Positions 26,215 through 34,121 of a stretch of 64,000 bases of DNA are shown here, one piece after another. Position 1 is the stretch's first letter. Each line of letters begins with the position of its first letter. Position numbers and translations under genes: made by a program. Below the pieces are notes generated by a model. That model was not told where the DNA came from and did not search any database. It saw only the letters and a list, made by a program, of their open reading frames with translations. This stretch comes from Phycisphaerae bacterium (GTDB lineage: Bacteria; Planctomycetota; Phycisphaerae; SM23-33): positions 1-64,000 of the forward strand of contig WRDM01000009.1 in the NCBI GenBank assembly GCA_009783465.1. The letters run 5' to 3'.

Positions 26215-28110
26215 ATGTTTGACGAACCGGAAAATTCCCCGCATGAACCGCCATCCGCGTTGAACGACGTGTTGCATCGGTTGTTCGGTTTTTCATCCTT
26301 TCGGCCGAATCAGGAGGGGATTGTGCGGGCGATTCTTGGCGGGCAGGACGTGTTTGCCGTCATGCCCACCGGGGGCGGGAAAAGTTTGTGTTACATTTTG
26401 CCCGCCCATCTCATGCCAGGCGTGTGCGTGGTGGTCAGTCCGCTGATTTCGCTGATGAAGGACCAGGTGGACTCAGCCCGTTCGTTCGGCCTGCGGGCGG
26501 CGTATTGGAACAGTTCGCAAACCGCCGCCGAACGCCGCCGCGTCGCGCTGGCGTTGGAACACGGCGAGCTGGACCTGCTCTACGTCAGCCCCGAGCGGCT
26601 GGGGGTCGAGGGGTTTATCGAGCGGCTGCTGTCGGTGCGCGTCTGCCTGATCGCTATCGACGAAGCCCACTGCATCAGCGAATGGGGTCACGATTTCAGG
26701 CCGGATTATCTCCAGCTTTCCACGCTGGTCGATCAGTTCCCGCACGTGCCGATCGCGGCCTTCACCGCCACCGCGACGCTTCGCGTGCAGCGGGACATTC
26801 TCGACCGCCTCCGCCTCCGCTCGCCGCACGTCGTGCGTGCGTCCTTCGACCGGCCTAACCTGTTCTATCAGGTCGAGCCGAAAACCGACGACTTTCAGCA
26901 GTTGCTCGAATTCGCCCGCAGCCGCTCCGGGCAGGCGGGCATCATTTATCGTTCCACGCGGAAAAACGTGGACGAGACAGCCGAGTTTCTCAACGAGCGC
27001 GGCATCAAAACGTTGGGGTATCACGCGGGCATGGACGCGGGGACGCGGCAGGCGAATCAGGAGGCGTTCAATCGCGACGAGGTGGACGTGATGGTCGCGA
27101 CGATCGCGTTCGGCATGGGGATCGACAAGTCGAACGTGCGGTTTGTCGTCCACGCGGATTTACCGCGGAACATCGAGGGATATTACCAGGAGACAGGCCG
27201 TGGCGGGCGCGACGGTGCGTTGTCGCACTGCCTGTTGCTGTTTGGCATGGGGGACGTGCCGACGCAGCGGTTTTTCATCAACCAGATGACCGACGATCGC
27301 GAGCGGACGCTGGCGAGCGAGAAGTTGTCGCAGATGATCGGCTTTGGCCAGGTGTACCGCTGCCGACGATCGCAGTTGCTGGCGTATTTCGGCGAGCGGT
27401 ACGAGCGGGACAATTGCGGCGCGTGCGACGTGTGCCTCGGGCAAGCCCAGCCGGTGGACGCGACGGTGGATGCGCAGAAACTGATGTCGGCGATTGTCCG
27501 CACGGGCGAGCGATTCGGCATCAACCACGTCATCGAGGTGGTCACGGGCGCGCAGACGGAGCGGATCCGCCAGTACGGCCATGATCAGTTGAAAACGTAC
27601 GGTGTGGGCAAGGAGAAGTCCCGCCCGCACTGGCGTCAGGTGGTGGAGAATCTGCTGGGGCAAGGCCTGGTCGTGCAGAGCGACAGCCAGTACCCGACGC
27701 TGGGGTTGACGGACAAGGGGCGCGACGTGCTGTTCGGGCGGTCGCGGTTTTCGATGCTCAAGGCGATGCAGAAGCGTCCGTCGTCGGGCGGCGGCGCGGG
27801 CGGCGGTGCAGGCGGTCGGGCGGCGTCTGTCAGCGGCGGGCCTTTCGATGCCGAACTGTTCGAGCGGCTGCGGGCGCTGCGGCGACGCGTCGCCAAACGC
27901 GAAAACCTGCCGCCGTTCATCGTGTTTTCCGACCGCACGCTCGAAGACATGGCCCGCCGGCTGCCGACGACGCTCGCGGCCATGTCGCACGTCCACGGCG
28001 TGGGCGACACCAAACTGGCCCTCTACGGACAGGAGTTCACGGAAGAAATCGCGATCTGGCAGGCGGCCACGGGCAAATCGCCGCCGTTGGCGCGCGGCGG
28101 CGCGGAATGA
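26215..28110 (+). CDS. recQ: ATP-dependent DNA helicase RecQ
   Basis: 631 residues from ATG 26215 (MFDEPENSPHEPPSALNDVL). Superfamily 2 helicase: motif 0/I FRPNQEGIVRAILGG and PTGGGKS (Walker A ~51-57), motif II DEAH (149-152) within IDEAHCISEWGHDFRPDY, motif III AFTATAT, motif V/VI MVATIAFGMGIDKSNVRFVVHADLP and QETGRGGRDG. The RQC zinc-binding cysteines (YRCRR, CGACDVC) and winged helix follow. The C-terminal HRDC domain is FERLRALRRRVAKRENLPPFIVFSDRTLEDMA. Glycine-rich linker GGGAGGGAGG before HRDC. Works in recombination and replication-fork repair. Confidence 0.97.
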   Translation: MFDEPENSPHEPPSALNDVLHRLFGFSSFRPNQEGIVRAILGGQDVFAVMPTGGGKSLCYILPAHLMPGVCVVVSPLISLMKDQVDSARSFGLRAAYWNSSQTAAERRRVALALEHGELDLLYVSPERLGVEGFIERLLSVRVCLIAIDEAHCISEWGHDFRPDYLQLSTLVDQFPHVPIAAFTATATLRVQRDILDRLRLRSPHVVRASFDRPNLFYQVEPKTDDFQQLLEFARSRSGQAGIIYRSTRKNVDETAEFLNERGIKTLGYHAGMDAGTRQANQEAFNRDEVDVMVATIAFGMGIDKSNVRFVVHADLPRNIEGYYQETGRGGRDGALSHCLLLFGMGDVPTQRFFINQMTDDRERTLASEKLSQMIGFGQVYRCRRSQLLAYFGERYERDNCGACDVCLGQAQPVDATVDAQKLMSAIVRTGERFGINHVIEVVTGAQTERIRQYGHDQLKTYGVGKEKSRPHWRQVVENLLGQGLVVQSDSQYPTLGLTDKGRDVLFGRSRFSMLKAMQKRPSSGGGAGGGAGGRAASVSGGPFDAELFERLRALRRRVAKRENLPPFIVFSDRTLEDMARRLPTTLAAMSHVHGVGDTKLALYGQEFTEEIAIWQAATGKSPPLARGGAE

Positions 28111-28132
28111 TGCAATCGTTTTTCACTGCCCG

Positions 28133-28975
28133 TTACTTGTTTCTTTCCGGTAGCGGTTGTACTAGACCGAAGACGTTGTGTTGGTTAAAAGAGAAGGATA
28201 TGCGGAGGTGATGCGTTTTATTCGCCAGCGTCGTGACGGCCAGTTCGCGGACAACGTCGTCCGCGAAGTCTCGGCCTGGTACCGTCAACTCCTCGATTAC
28301 GTCCGCGGGCGCCTCGCCTGTGAATTGGCAGAAATAACGGGTGCAAAATTCGACCGAGGTGATGAAGTAGCGAGTTGCCCAGCGGGTGGGTCTGGACGGG
28401 TCAATCATCTCGCCGCCTGACACCCGGTTGAACACCAGCAGACCGCACGCCCGTGCGTTTCGTTCCACAAACCGTCGCGCCGTGGCTTCGAATGAGGCGT
28501 CGTACTGCTGTTTTAACACCTTGATGCTTTCGGGTGTTATGGTATAGTCGTTGGCTTGCCGCGTGAACTGATCCCCCTTGAAAAGCAACTCGGCCGCGAA
28601 TGCGTTCGCCTCGCTTTCCGCCGTGATTTTCGCCTCAGGCGACAGGTCTCCTTTGTTGCAGAGGTACAGATCATCCTGATGGCGGGGCAGTACATAGTGG
28701 CCCATTTCGTGCATGATTGTGAATCGCGCCCGGGGAGGATAATCAAGCGACTGGTCCACGCCCACGATGCGGTCCGCGTAGGACAATACGCCTCTAGGCT
28801 GTTTCTTCTGTCCCGGAAACAGTGCTTCCAGATCTACCCTCACAAACCGGAGGTTCAGGTAGTCCAGCAACGTTTGGGGGTTTGTAGGCGACTCGCCTGT
28901 TTGTTCCGTTTCGCGGAGAAGATACGCCACCAGTTCGGGCATCTCCAGTTCCAAAAAATCCGCGCGTAGCACCAT
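28133..28975 (-). CDS. ImmA/IrrE-family metallopeptidase
   Basis: 280 residues from ATG 28975, seven nt after the stop of the antitoxin gene; the ORF-track start at 29014 would overlap it. The zinc-peptidase motif is HEMGHY (His89, Glu90, His93) and the third ligand region is ESEANAFAAELL (Glu120). The domain is typical of ImmA/IrrE proteases, which cleave XRE-type regulators or antitoxins. The C-terminal ~110 residues (FEATARRFVERNARACGLLVFNR.., WATRYFITSVEFCTRYF) are as in phage- and TA-associated members. It is the third gene of a compact operon with an MqsR-like toxin and MqsA-like antitoxin, and could degrade the antitoxin. Confidence 0.88.
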   Translation of the reverse strand: MVLRADFLELEMPELVAYLLRETEQTGESPTNPQTLLDYLNLRFVRVDLEALFPGQKKQPRGVLSYADRIVGVDQSLDYPPRARFTIMHEMGHYVLPRHQDDLYLCNKGDLSPEAKITAESEANAFAAELLFKGDQFTRQANDYTITPESIKVLKQQYDASFEATARRFVERNARACGLLVFNRVSGGEMIDPSRPTRWATRYFITSVEFCTRYFCQFTGEAPADVIEELTVPGRDFADDVVRELAVTTLANKTHHLRISFSFNQHNVFGLVQPLPERNK

Positions 28976-28982
28976 GAGGCAC

Positions 28983-29558
28983 CTACTCTCCGCTTTGCCG
29001 TTTTGCGGCTTCACGCAACGCCTCGCAAGCCTTGTCCATGTTGTGGAGATTCAATTCCGTGTCGTGTGCCGCCATGGCCAGGGGATTTTGGCCCCGCTGG
29101 CCAGGCTGTCTGATGCAGCCAAAGTACCCAGCGATTAATCTGGGACGCTCAGGATCTCGCTGGGCCTCAATCATCGCAAGCTCCTTGGGAGAGCGGTCCA
29201 TTGCGCGAATCAAGTTGTCGCTGGATTGGTTCTGCATGGACCGGCCTGACTCCCAGCGGGTGTATGTCTTGTCGCCCACGCGCAAGCGCTCGGCCATCTC
29301 CGACTGCGTCAATCCAAGTTTTTCGCGGATCGCCTTGATCTGTGCTGGCAGCAACAGACCCTGGCGGCGCGTAGTTTCTTCCGTCAGGCGGCAATCCAAC
29401 TCCGCCGAAAGCAACTGTTCGCCGCAGTTCTCGCACTCGAACCATGTCGTATCGGGGATAACGATGGTTCCCCCGGGGATATCGGGCGGCGGGGCGAAAT
29501 GGAAATCCCCGCGTTTCTCTATCATTTGCGCGTCACATTCATAACATTGCCTGGCCAT
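28983..29558 (-). CDS. MqsA-like antitoxin (zinc finger + XRE helix-turn-helix)
   Basis: 191 residues. The N-terminal YgiT-type zinc site has Cys5, Cys8, Cys42 and Cys45 (CYEC..CENC). The HTH at ~70-115 (IKAIREKLGLTQSEMAERLRVGDKTYTRWESGR) is an XRE/MqsA-type DNA-binding domain. The C-terminal ~70 residues are longer than in E. coli MqsA (131 residues) and have no recognised domain. It is the second gene, 17 nt after the toxin gene. Toxin-first order is the MqsRA arrangement. It should bind the palindromic operator upstream and neutralise the toxin; the adjoining ImmA/IrrE peptidase is a candidate to relieve this. Confidence 0.87.
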   Translation of the reverse strand: MARQCYECDAQMIEKRGDFHFAPPPDIPGGTIVIPDTTWFECENCGEQLLSAELDCRLTEETTRRQGLLLPAQIKAIREKLGLTQSEMAERLRVGDKTYTRWESGRSMQNQSSDNLIRAMDRSPKELAMIEAQRDPERPRLIAGYFGCIRQPGQRGQNPLAMAAHDTELNLHNMDKACEALREAAKRQSGE

Positions 29559-29575
29559 AGTCAGTCCTCCGCCTG

Positions 29576-29899
29576 TTAACGGTCAAGGTGAACAGATATA
29601 ATCAAAAGCTCCTCCGGGACGCCACGGTCCTCGATGGTCACTTTTACATAGAATATTAGCCCGTGGATAACCGGTTTTATCACCCAGGCCGGACGCCCCA
29701 CATGTCCCTTGTTACGGTTTTGAATTATTTGCGTTACCTCTTTACCCGCGTCGATCCAGTCGATGATCTCATCACACACGTCCGGTATGGTGAGACGACG
29801 AACCTGCATGTCGGAGAACGCTTGCGGGGACCTCCGCGCAGCCTCTGGTTTTTCGGCCAGACGCCGTAGTCTGGCGATTGTGTCTGGTTTTGCATTCAT
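29576..29899 (-). CDS. MqsR-like toxin
   Basis: 107 residues. The C-terminal half (CDEIIDWIDAGKEVTQIIQNRNKG..AWVIKPVIHGLIFYVKVTIED..ELLIISVHLDR) follows the MqsR pattern: a helix with CxxII, then YVKVTI and LIISVH strands like the IYIKLTV and LIVSFK strands of E. coli MqsR. MqsR is a RelE-like ribosome-independent mRNA interferase that cuts at GCU. The call rests on this resemblance plus position directly before an MqsA-like antitoxin; overall identity to MqsR appears low. First gene of the three-gene operon, ~65 nt downstream of a good promoter. Confidence 0.75.
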   Translation of the reverse strand: MNAKPDTIARLRRLAEKPEAARRSPQAFSDMQVRRLTIPDVCDEIIDWIDAGKEVTQIIQNRNKGHVGRPAWVIKPVIHGLIFYVKVTIEDRGVPEELLIISVHLDR

Positions 29900-29956
29900 T
29901 GGAGTTGTAAGGTATGGCTAAATAGTACGTTAATTTTATATAAAAGCAACTTTTGT

Positions 29957-29991
29957 GTATCATATGATACTCTATCGGCCAGTTTTGTCAA
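29957..29991 (-). promoter_or_regulatory. Promoter with overlapping palindromic operator of the MqsR/MqsA-like operon
   Basis: On the minus strand TTGACA (29986-29991), 16-nt spacer, TATCAT (29964-29969). The -10 box lies inside a perfect 14-nt palindrome GTATCATATGATAC (29957-29970). A dyad over the -10 box is the usual arrangement for autorepression by the antitoxin-toxin complex. Surrounding DNA is markedly AT-rich compared with the rest of the window. Confidence 0.7.
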
Positions 29992-30042
29992 GAGGATTAC
30001 AGAATTTTGTGGTTTATGGCGAGTCGAACGCAAGGCATCCGC

Positions 30043-31971
30043 CTACACCCGCAGCAACTGTTGTTTCTTTTCTTCGACGAACTGGTGGGTGTAGAGTTCG
30101 TGGTATCGGCCTTGGAGGCGGAGGAGGTCGTGGTGGGTGCCTTGTTCGGTGATTCGGCCATGTTCGATCACGAGGATGTGGTCGGCGTTTCGGATCGTCG
30201 AGAGGCGGTGGGCGATGACGAAGCTGGTTCGGCCTTTGAGCAGTTGTTCCACGCCGCGTTGGATGAGGCGTTCGGTGTGGGTGTCGACGGAGGAGGTGGC
30301 TTCGTCCATGACGAAGATCTGCGGGTCGGCGAGCACCGCGCGGGCGAAGGAGATCAGTTGCTTCTGCCCCGTGGAGAGCCGGTTGCCGCCCTGGCCGACT
30401 TCGGTGTCGTAGCCGTGTTCGAGGCGGAGGATGAATTCTTCGGCGTTGACCAGCCGGGCGGCGGCGGCGACCTCGTCGTCGGAGGCGGTCAGTCGCCCGT
30501 AGCGGATGTTCTCGCGCACCGACCCGCCGAACAGGTGCGGCGTCTGGAGCACAATGCCCAGCCGGCTTTGCAGCCACAACAGGCTGCGGCGGCGATAATC
30601 CACGCCGTTGATGAGGACCTGCCCGGCGGTGGGTTCGTAGAAGCGGCACAGCAGGCTGACGATGGTGCTCTTGCCCCCGCCGGTGTGCCCGACCAGCGCG
30701 ATCGTCTTCCCTGCCGACACGGTGAGATTGAAGCCCGTCAGCACGGGTTGGCCTTCCTTGTAGGCGAAATCCACGTCGCGGAATTCGATGGTGTCGATGC
30801 GGTCGTCGCAACGTGGCGCGGGCGTCTCGCCCGCGCTATGCGCTCCATAGGCCGGAACGGTGGAGGACGGCGAAACCGGTTGGCCGTTTGCCAACGATCC
30901 GTCACAGGGCGTGGTTAACGCGGGCGAGACGCCCGCGTCACGTTGCGACGCCTGTTTGACCTCCTCGCTGTCCCGGATGGCCGGCTCGGTCGCCAGCAGC
31001 GTCAGCACGCGTTCCACCGACGCCTGCGACGCATACACTTCCGTCAGCACGCGGGCCATCTCGTTGACCGGATCGAAAAACATGCCCGCGCAGGTGATGA
31101 ACAACACCAGATCGCCCAGCGTCATCCCCGTGTCCATCATCCGAAGCCCGCCGTACCACAGCGCCAGGCCCGCCCCCGTCGCGCCAACCGCCGTCACGAT
31201 CGGCATGTACAAGGCCGACTGCAACGCGTTCCGCATGCTGCTGCCGTACATCTCGTCCGTCTGCTTGGTGAATTCCCCGAGGCTCTCCGCCTCGCGGGCC
31301 AACGCCTTGGTCGTCCGAACCGCCTGGAGCGACTCGTTATACGACGCCGTGATCTGCGAGTTGACCTTTCGCATCGCGCGCGAACTGTGGAGCAGCCTCC
31401 GCTGAAGGATCGCGCACGCCACCGCCAGCGGAGGCAACACCGCGAACACCACCAACGCCATCTGCCATTGGACGTAGAGCATCACGCCCGCCATCACGAA
31501 CATCAACACCACGCCCCAGGCGAAGTCCATCAGCCCCCAGCTCAGCAGGCCGGAGATGCGTCCGCAGTCGCCGGTCGCGCGGGCGATCAGCCAGCCGACG
31601 GGGCGGCGGTCGTAGTAGGCGAACTCCAACTCCTGCAACCGCCCGAACACGTCGCGGCGGATGTCGTGCGCGACGTGATTGGAAATGTGCCCGGCCTGCT
31701 GAATGTACTGCCAGAGAAACACCGTCTGAAAGCAGATCGACACGATCAAGCCAGCGCCGTGCCACAGCACCGCGCCGCGGTCGCCTCCGTCGGCGCCGTT
31801 GATCAGCCCGCGCAGCAGCAGCGTGTACACCATGTGCAGCGCCGCCAGCCCCGCCGTCGCCACGCCCAGCAGCACCAGCGCCCGTGTGTAAGGCCGAACA
31901 TACCGCAGCGCCTTAGCCCACTGCCGCAAGTTCAAATCGCCGGAAAATTCTTCTTCCTGGAAACCACGCAT
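30043..31971 (-). CDS. ABC transporter permease/ATP-binding subunit (consensus site)
   Basis: 642-residue half transporter. The N-terminal ~320 residues are the six-helix exporter domain (LVLLGVATAGLAALHMVYTLLL, WGVVLMFVMAGVMLYVQWQMALVVFAVL). The ATPase domain has Walker A GHTGGGKST, signature LSTGQ, and Walker B FVMDEATS with the catalytic Glu intact. Between them, residues ~343-387 are an in-frame palindromic cassette (RDAGVSPAL..GETPAPR). It follows the second half-transporter gene with a repeat-filled gap of 166 nt. Together they form a heterodimeric exporter of the TM287/288 or BmrCD type; substrate unknown, probably lipid- or drug-like. Confidence 0.92.
   Translation of the reverse strand: MRGFQEEEFSGDLNLRQWAKALRYVRPYTRALVLLGVATAGLAALHMVYTLLLRGLINGADGGDRGAVLWHGAGLIVSICFQTVFLWQYIQQAGHISNHVAHDIRRDVFGRLQELEFAYYDRRPVGWLIARATGDCGRISGLLSWGLMDFAWGVVLMFVMAGVMLYVQWQMALVVFAVLPPLAVACAILQRRLLHSSRAMRKVNSQITASYNESLQAVRTTKALAREAESLGEFTKQTDEMYGSSMRNALQSALYMPIVTAVGATGAGLALWYGGLRMMDTGMTLGDLVLFITCAGMFFDPVNEMARVLTEVYASQASVERVLTLLATEPAIRDSEEVKQASQRDAGVSPALTTPCDGSLANGQPVSPSSTVPAYGAHSAGETPAPRCDDRIDTIEFRDVDFAYKEGQPVLTGFNLTVSAGKTIALVGHTGGGKSTIVSLLCRFYEPTAGQVLINGVDYRRRSLLWLQSRLGIVLQTPHLFGGSVRENIRYGRLTASDDEVAAAARLVNAEEFILRLEHGYDTEVGQGGNRLSTGQKQLISFARAVLADPQIFVMDEATSSVDTHTERLIQRGVEQLLKGRTSFVIAHRLSTIRNADHILVIEHGRITEQGTHHDLLRLQGRYHELYTHQFVEEKKQQLLRV
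30810..30945. repeat. In-frame palindrome cassette in ABC gene 2 of the pair
   Basis: GCGGGCGTCTCGCCCGC and its near-copies on both ends, translated as RDAGVSPAL..GETPAPR in the linker between membrane and ATPase domains. Same linker position as in the partner gene. Confidence 0.85.
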
Positions 31972-32009
31972 GGCTTATTTTCGTTTGTTCGAGGGAATCA
32001 GAGCCACTA

Positions 32010-32162
32010 GCCACTAGCCACAAGGTATTCGTAGTTCGATTGTGGCATCACACGATGTTGATCGGGCATCATTTGTTTATCTACTCCCGCTGTCACTGCC
32101 GTTTCGCCCAGGGCGTTCCGTACCTTGTGGCTAGTGGCTAGTGGCTTGTGGCTAGTGGCTTC
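32010..32162. repeat. Heptamer-bounded element (GCCACTA repeats)
   Basis: GCCACTAGCCACTAGCCACA then GGTATTCG at ~32010-32037, mirrored by CGTTCCGTACCTTGTGGCTA and GTGGCTAGTGGC at ~32114-32162. The inner part CTCCCGCTGTCACTGCCGTT matches the element at 39303-39462. The second array encodes the last residues (PLATSH) and stop of the upstream ABC gene. Confidence 0.8.
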
Positions 32163-34108
32163 TCGTCTTTCTGTAGATCATCCTCCAAACTATTCTGTAT
32201 CCGCCACAGGCTTGCGTAGAGGCCTTCCTGGGTGAGCAGTTCGTCGTGCGTGCCCTGCTGGGCCACTTTGCCGCGGTCGAGCACGAGAATCCGGTCCGCC
32301 TGCCGCAGCGCGGAGAGGCGGTGCGATGTCACCAGCGTTGTCCGATGGGCGTGCCGCGTCCGCAAGGCCGACAGGATCCGCGTCTCCGTCCGCGTGTCGA
32401 CGGCGGAGAGGCAGTCGTCCAGCAGCAGGATCGTGCCATCGCGAACCATCGCCCGTGCCAACGCAACCCGCTGCCGCTGCCCGCCCGAAAGCGTCACGCC
32501 ACGCTCGCCCACCAGCGTGTCGTACTTCTCGTCGAACGCCATGATCGACTCGTGCACGCACGCCGCGTGGGCGGCCGACTCGATCTGATCCTGAACGGCG
32601 ACGTTGTGGCCGAGGCGGATGTTGTCCCGCAACGTTTTGGAATACAGGAACGGCTCCTGGAGTACCACGGCGAACTGCTTCCGCACCGCCTGGCGGTCCA
32701 GGTCGCGCAATTCCTGCCCGTCCACATGGATCGAGCCGTGCTGGTAATCGTAAAACCGCAACAGCAGATGCAGCAGCACGCTCTTGCCCGACCCGCTGGG
32801 GCCGAGGATCGCCAGCGTCTGGCCTGGCGCGACGTCGAAGGAAACATCCTCCAACACGTTGGCCTGCCCGTCGAACGAAAACGTCAAGTTCCGCACGGCG
32901 ATCGCGCCCGTAGCACGGGTATCCAAACGTGACGCGGGCGTCTCGCCCGCGTTGTGTGTTCCATAGGCCTGACCGTTAAAGGACGGCGAAACCGGCTTGG
33001 TGTCTTCCGACAGTCCGTCACATGGCATGGCTAACGCGGACGAGACGCCCGCGTCACGTTCAGACGCGTCCGTCGTCTCGGGTTGCTCTTCGAGAATCTC
33101 CTCCAGACGTTCCAGCGACACCGTCGCCTTGCCCAGATTCGTCAGCAGTCTGCCCAGGCCTCGCAGCGGCCAAATGATCATGTTCCCATACGCGATGAAC
33201 GTGAACAGCACGCCCACCGTCAGCGAGCCGCCCATCACCCAGTATCCTCCGACCAGGAGAATCAGCACGTTTTGCAGATGGCAGAGCAGGTCGGTGCCCG
33301 ACCAGTACCAGGCCATCAGATTCCGCAGCCGCAGATACTCGTCGCGCTGGGCGGCGTTTTTGACGGCAAATTTGTCCCGCTCGTACGCCTGTCTGGCGAA
33401 CGCCCGCACCACGCGGATGCCCGTGAGATTCTCCTGGAGCACCGCGGTCATGGCGCCTTCGGCTTCGTCGGCCTTACGGAACGTCCGGCGGATCTTCCCG
33501 AAAAAAAACGTGGACGCCACCAGCACGATCGGCATGAGCGACATGGCCACGAGCGTCAGCCTGCCGTCGAGGGCCATCATGAACGGCAGCATGGTCAGCA
33601 GAATGATGCCCATGCGGGCAACCTCGATGGTCTGTCCGCCGACGAAGCCCTTGACGGTCTCGACGTCGCTGGTGCACCGCTGCACGAGGTCGCCGGTAGG
33701 GCGGTTGTCGTGGAACGCGCACGGCAGCCGCTGGAGGTGGTCGTACAGGCGGTTCCGCAGTCGGCGGGCGATGGTTTCGCACGCCAGGGCAGCCCAGCGA
33801 TCCTTGAGAAACGACGCCGCGCCCGCCAGCACCGCGAAGCCCGCAATGGCGATCACGCACACCCAGAGATGCCCGCCAAGCCAGCCTCGCCCGCCGAGTG
33901 ACTCGACCGCGCCCACCAGCCACGCGGGGGCGATGAGCGGCTCGTTCTTCAGCGCATAGTCGATCGTTTGCCCGATGATCCACGGCGGGACGAGCATCGC
34001 CAGCGATGCCGCCGCCATCGCCACGACGGCGGCAAGATACCGCCACTTCTGGTCGGTCATCAACCGCCAGAGCGCGACGTATTTCGACGCTTTTTTACGC
34101 GCAGTCAT
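32138..34108 (-). CDS. ABC transporter permease/ATP-binding subunit (degenerate site)
   Basis: 656-residue half transporter, probably first gene of the pair. Six-helix domain (YLAAVVAMAAASLAMLVPPWIIGQTIDY..). ATPase domain: Walker A GPSGSGKS, signature LSGGQ, Walker B ILLLDDCLSAVDTRTE. The residue after the Walker B Asp is Asp, not the catalytic Glu; this substitution marks the degenerate subunit in heterodimeric exporters such as BmrC and TM287. Residues ~349-394 are an in-frame palindromic cassette (RDAGVSSAL..GETPASR) in the linker. The C-terminal KPLATSH comes from tandem repeats. Start overlaps nothing; the UROD-like gene ends 13 nt away in the same orientation upstream. Confidence 0.93.
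   Translation of the reverse strand: MTARKKASKYVALWRLMTDQKWRYLAAVVAMAAASLAMLVPPWIIGQTIDYALKNEPLIAPAWLVGAVESLGGRGWLGGHLWVCVIAIAGFAVLAGAASFLKDRWAALACETIARRLRNRLYDHLQRLPCAFHDNRPTGDLVQRCTSDVETVKGFVGGQTIEVARMGIILLTMLPFMMALDGRLTLVAMSLMPIVLVASTFFFGKIRRTFRKADEAEGAMTAVLQENLTGIRVVRAFARQAYERDKFAVKNAAQRDEYLRLRNLMAWYWSGTDLLCHLQNVLILLVGGYWVMGGSLTVGVLFTFIAYGNMIIWPLRGLGRLLTNLGKATVSLERLEEILEEQPETTDASERDAGVSSALAMPCDGLSEDTKPVSPSFNGQAYGTHNAGETPASRLDTRATGAIAVRNLTFSFDGQANVLEDVSFDVAPGQTLAILGPSGSGKSVLLHLLLRFYDYQHGSIHVDGQELRDLDRQAVRKQFAVVLQEPFLYSKTLRDNIRLGHNVAVQDQIESAAHAACVHESIMAFDEKYDTLVGERGVTLSGGQRQRVALARAMVRDGTILLLDDCLSAVDTRTETRILSALRTRHAHRTTLVTSHRLSALRQADRILVLDRGKVAQQGTHDELLTQEGLYASLWRIQNSLEDDLQKDEKPLATSH
32927..33065. 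repeat. In-frame palindrome cassette in ABC gene 1 of the pair
   Basis: GACGCGGGCGTCTCGCCCGC and a matching inverted end around CCTGACCGTTAAAGG-type centre. Translated RDAGVSSAL..GETPASR. Clearly homologous to the cassette at 30810-30945, including PCDG and PVSPS. Confidence 0.85.
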
Positions 34109-34121
34109 CCCCGAGGCGCCC

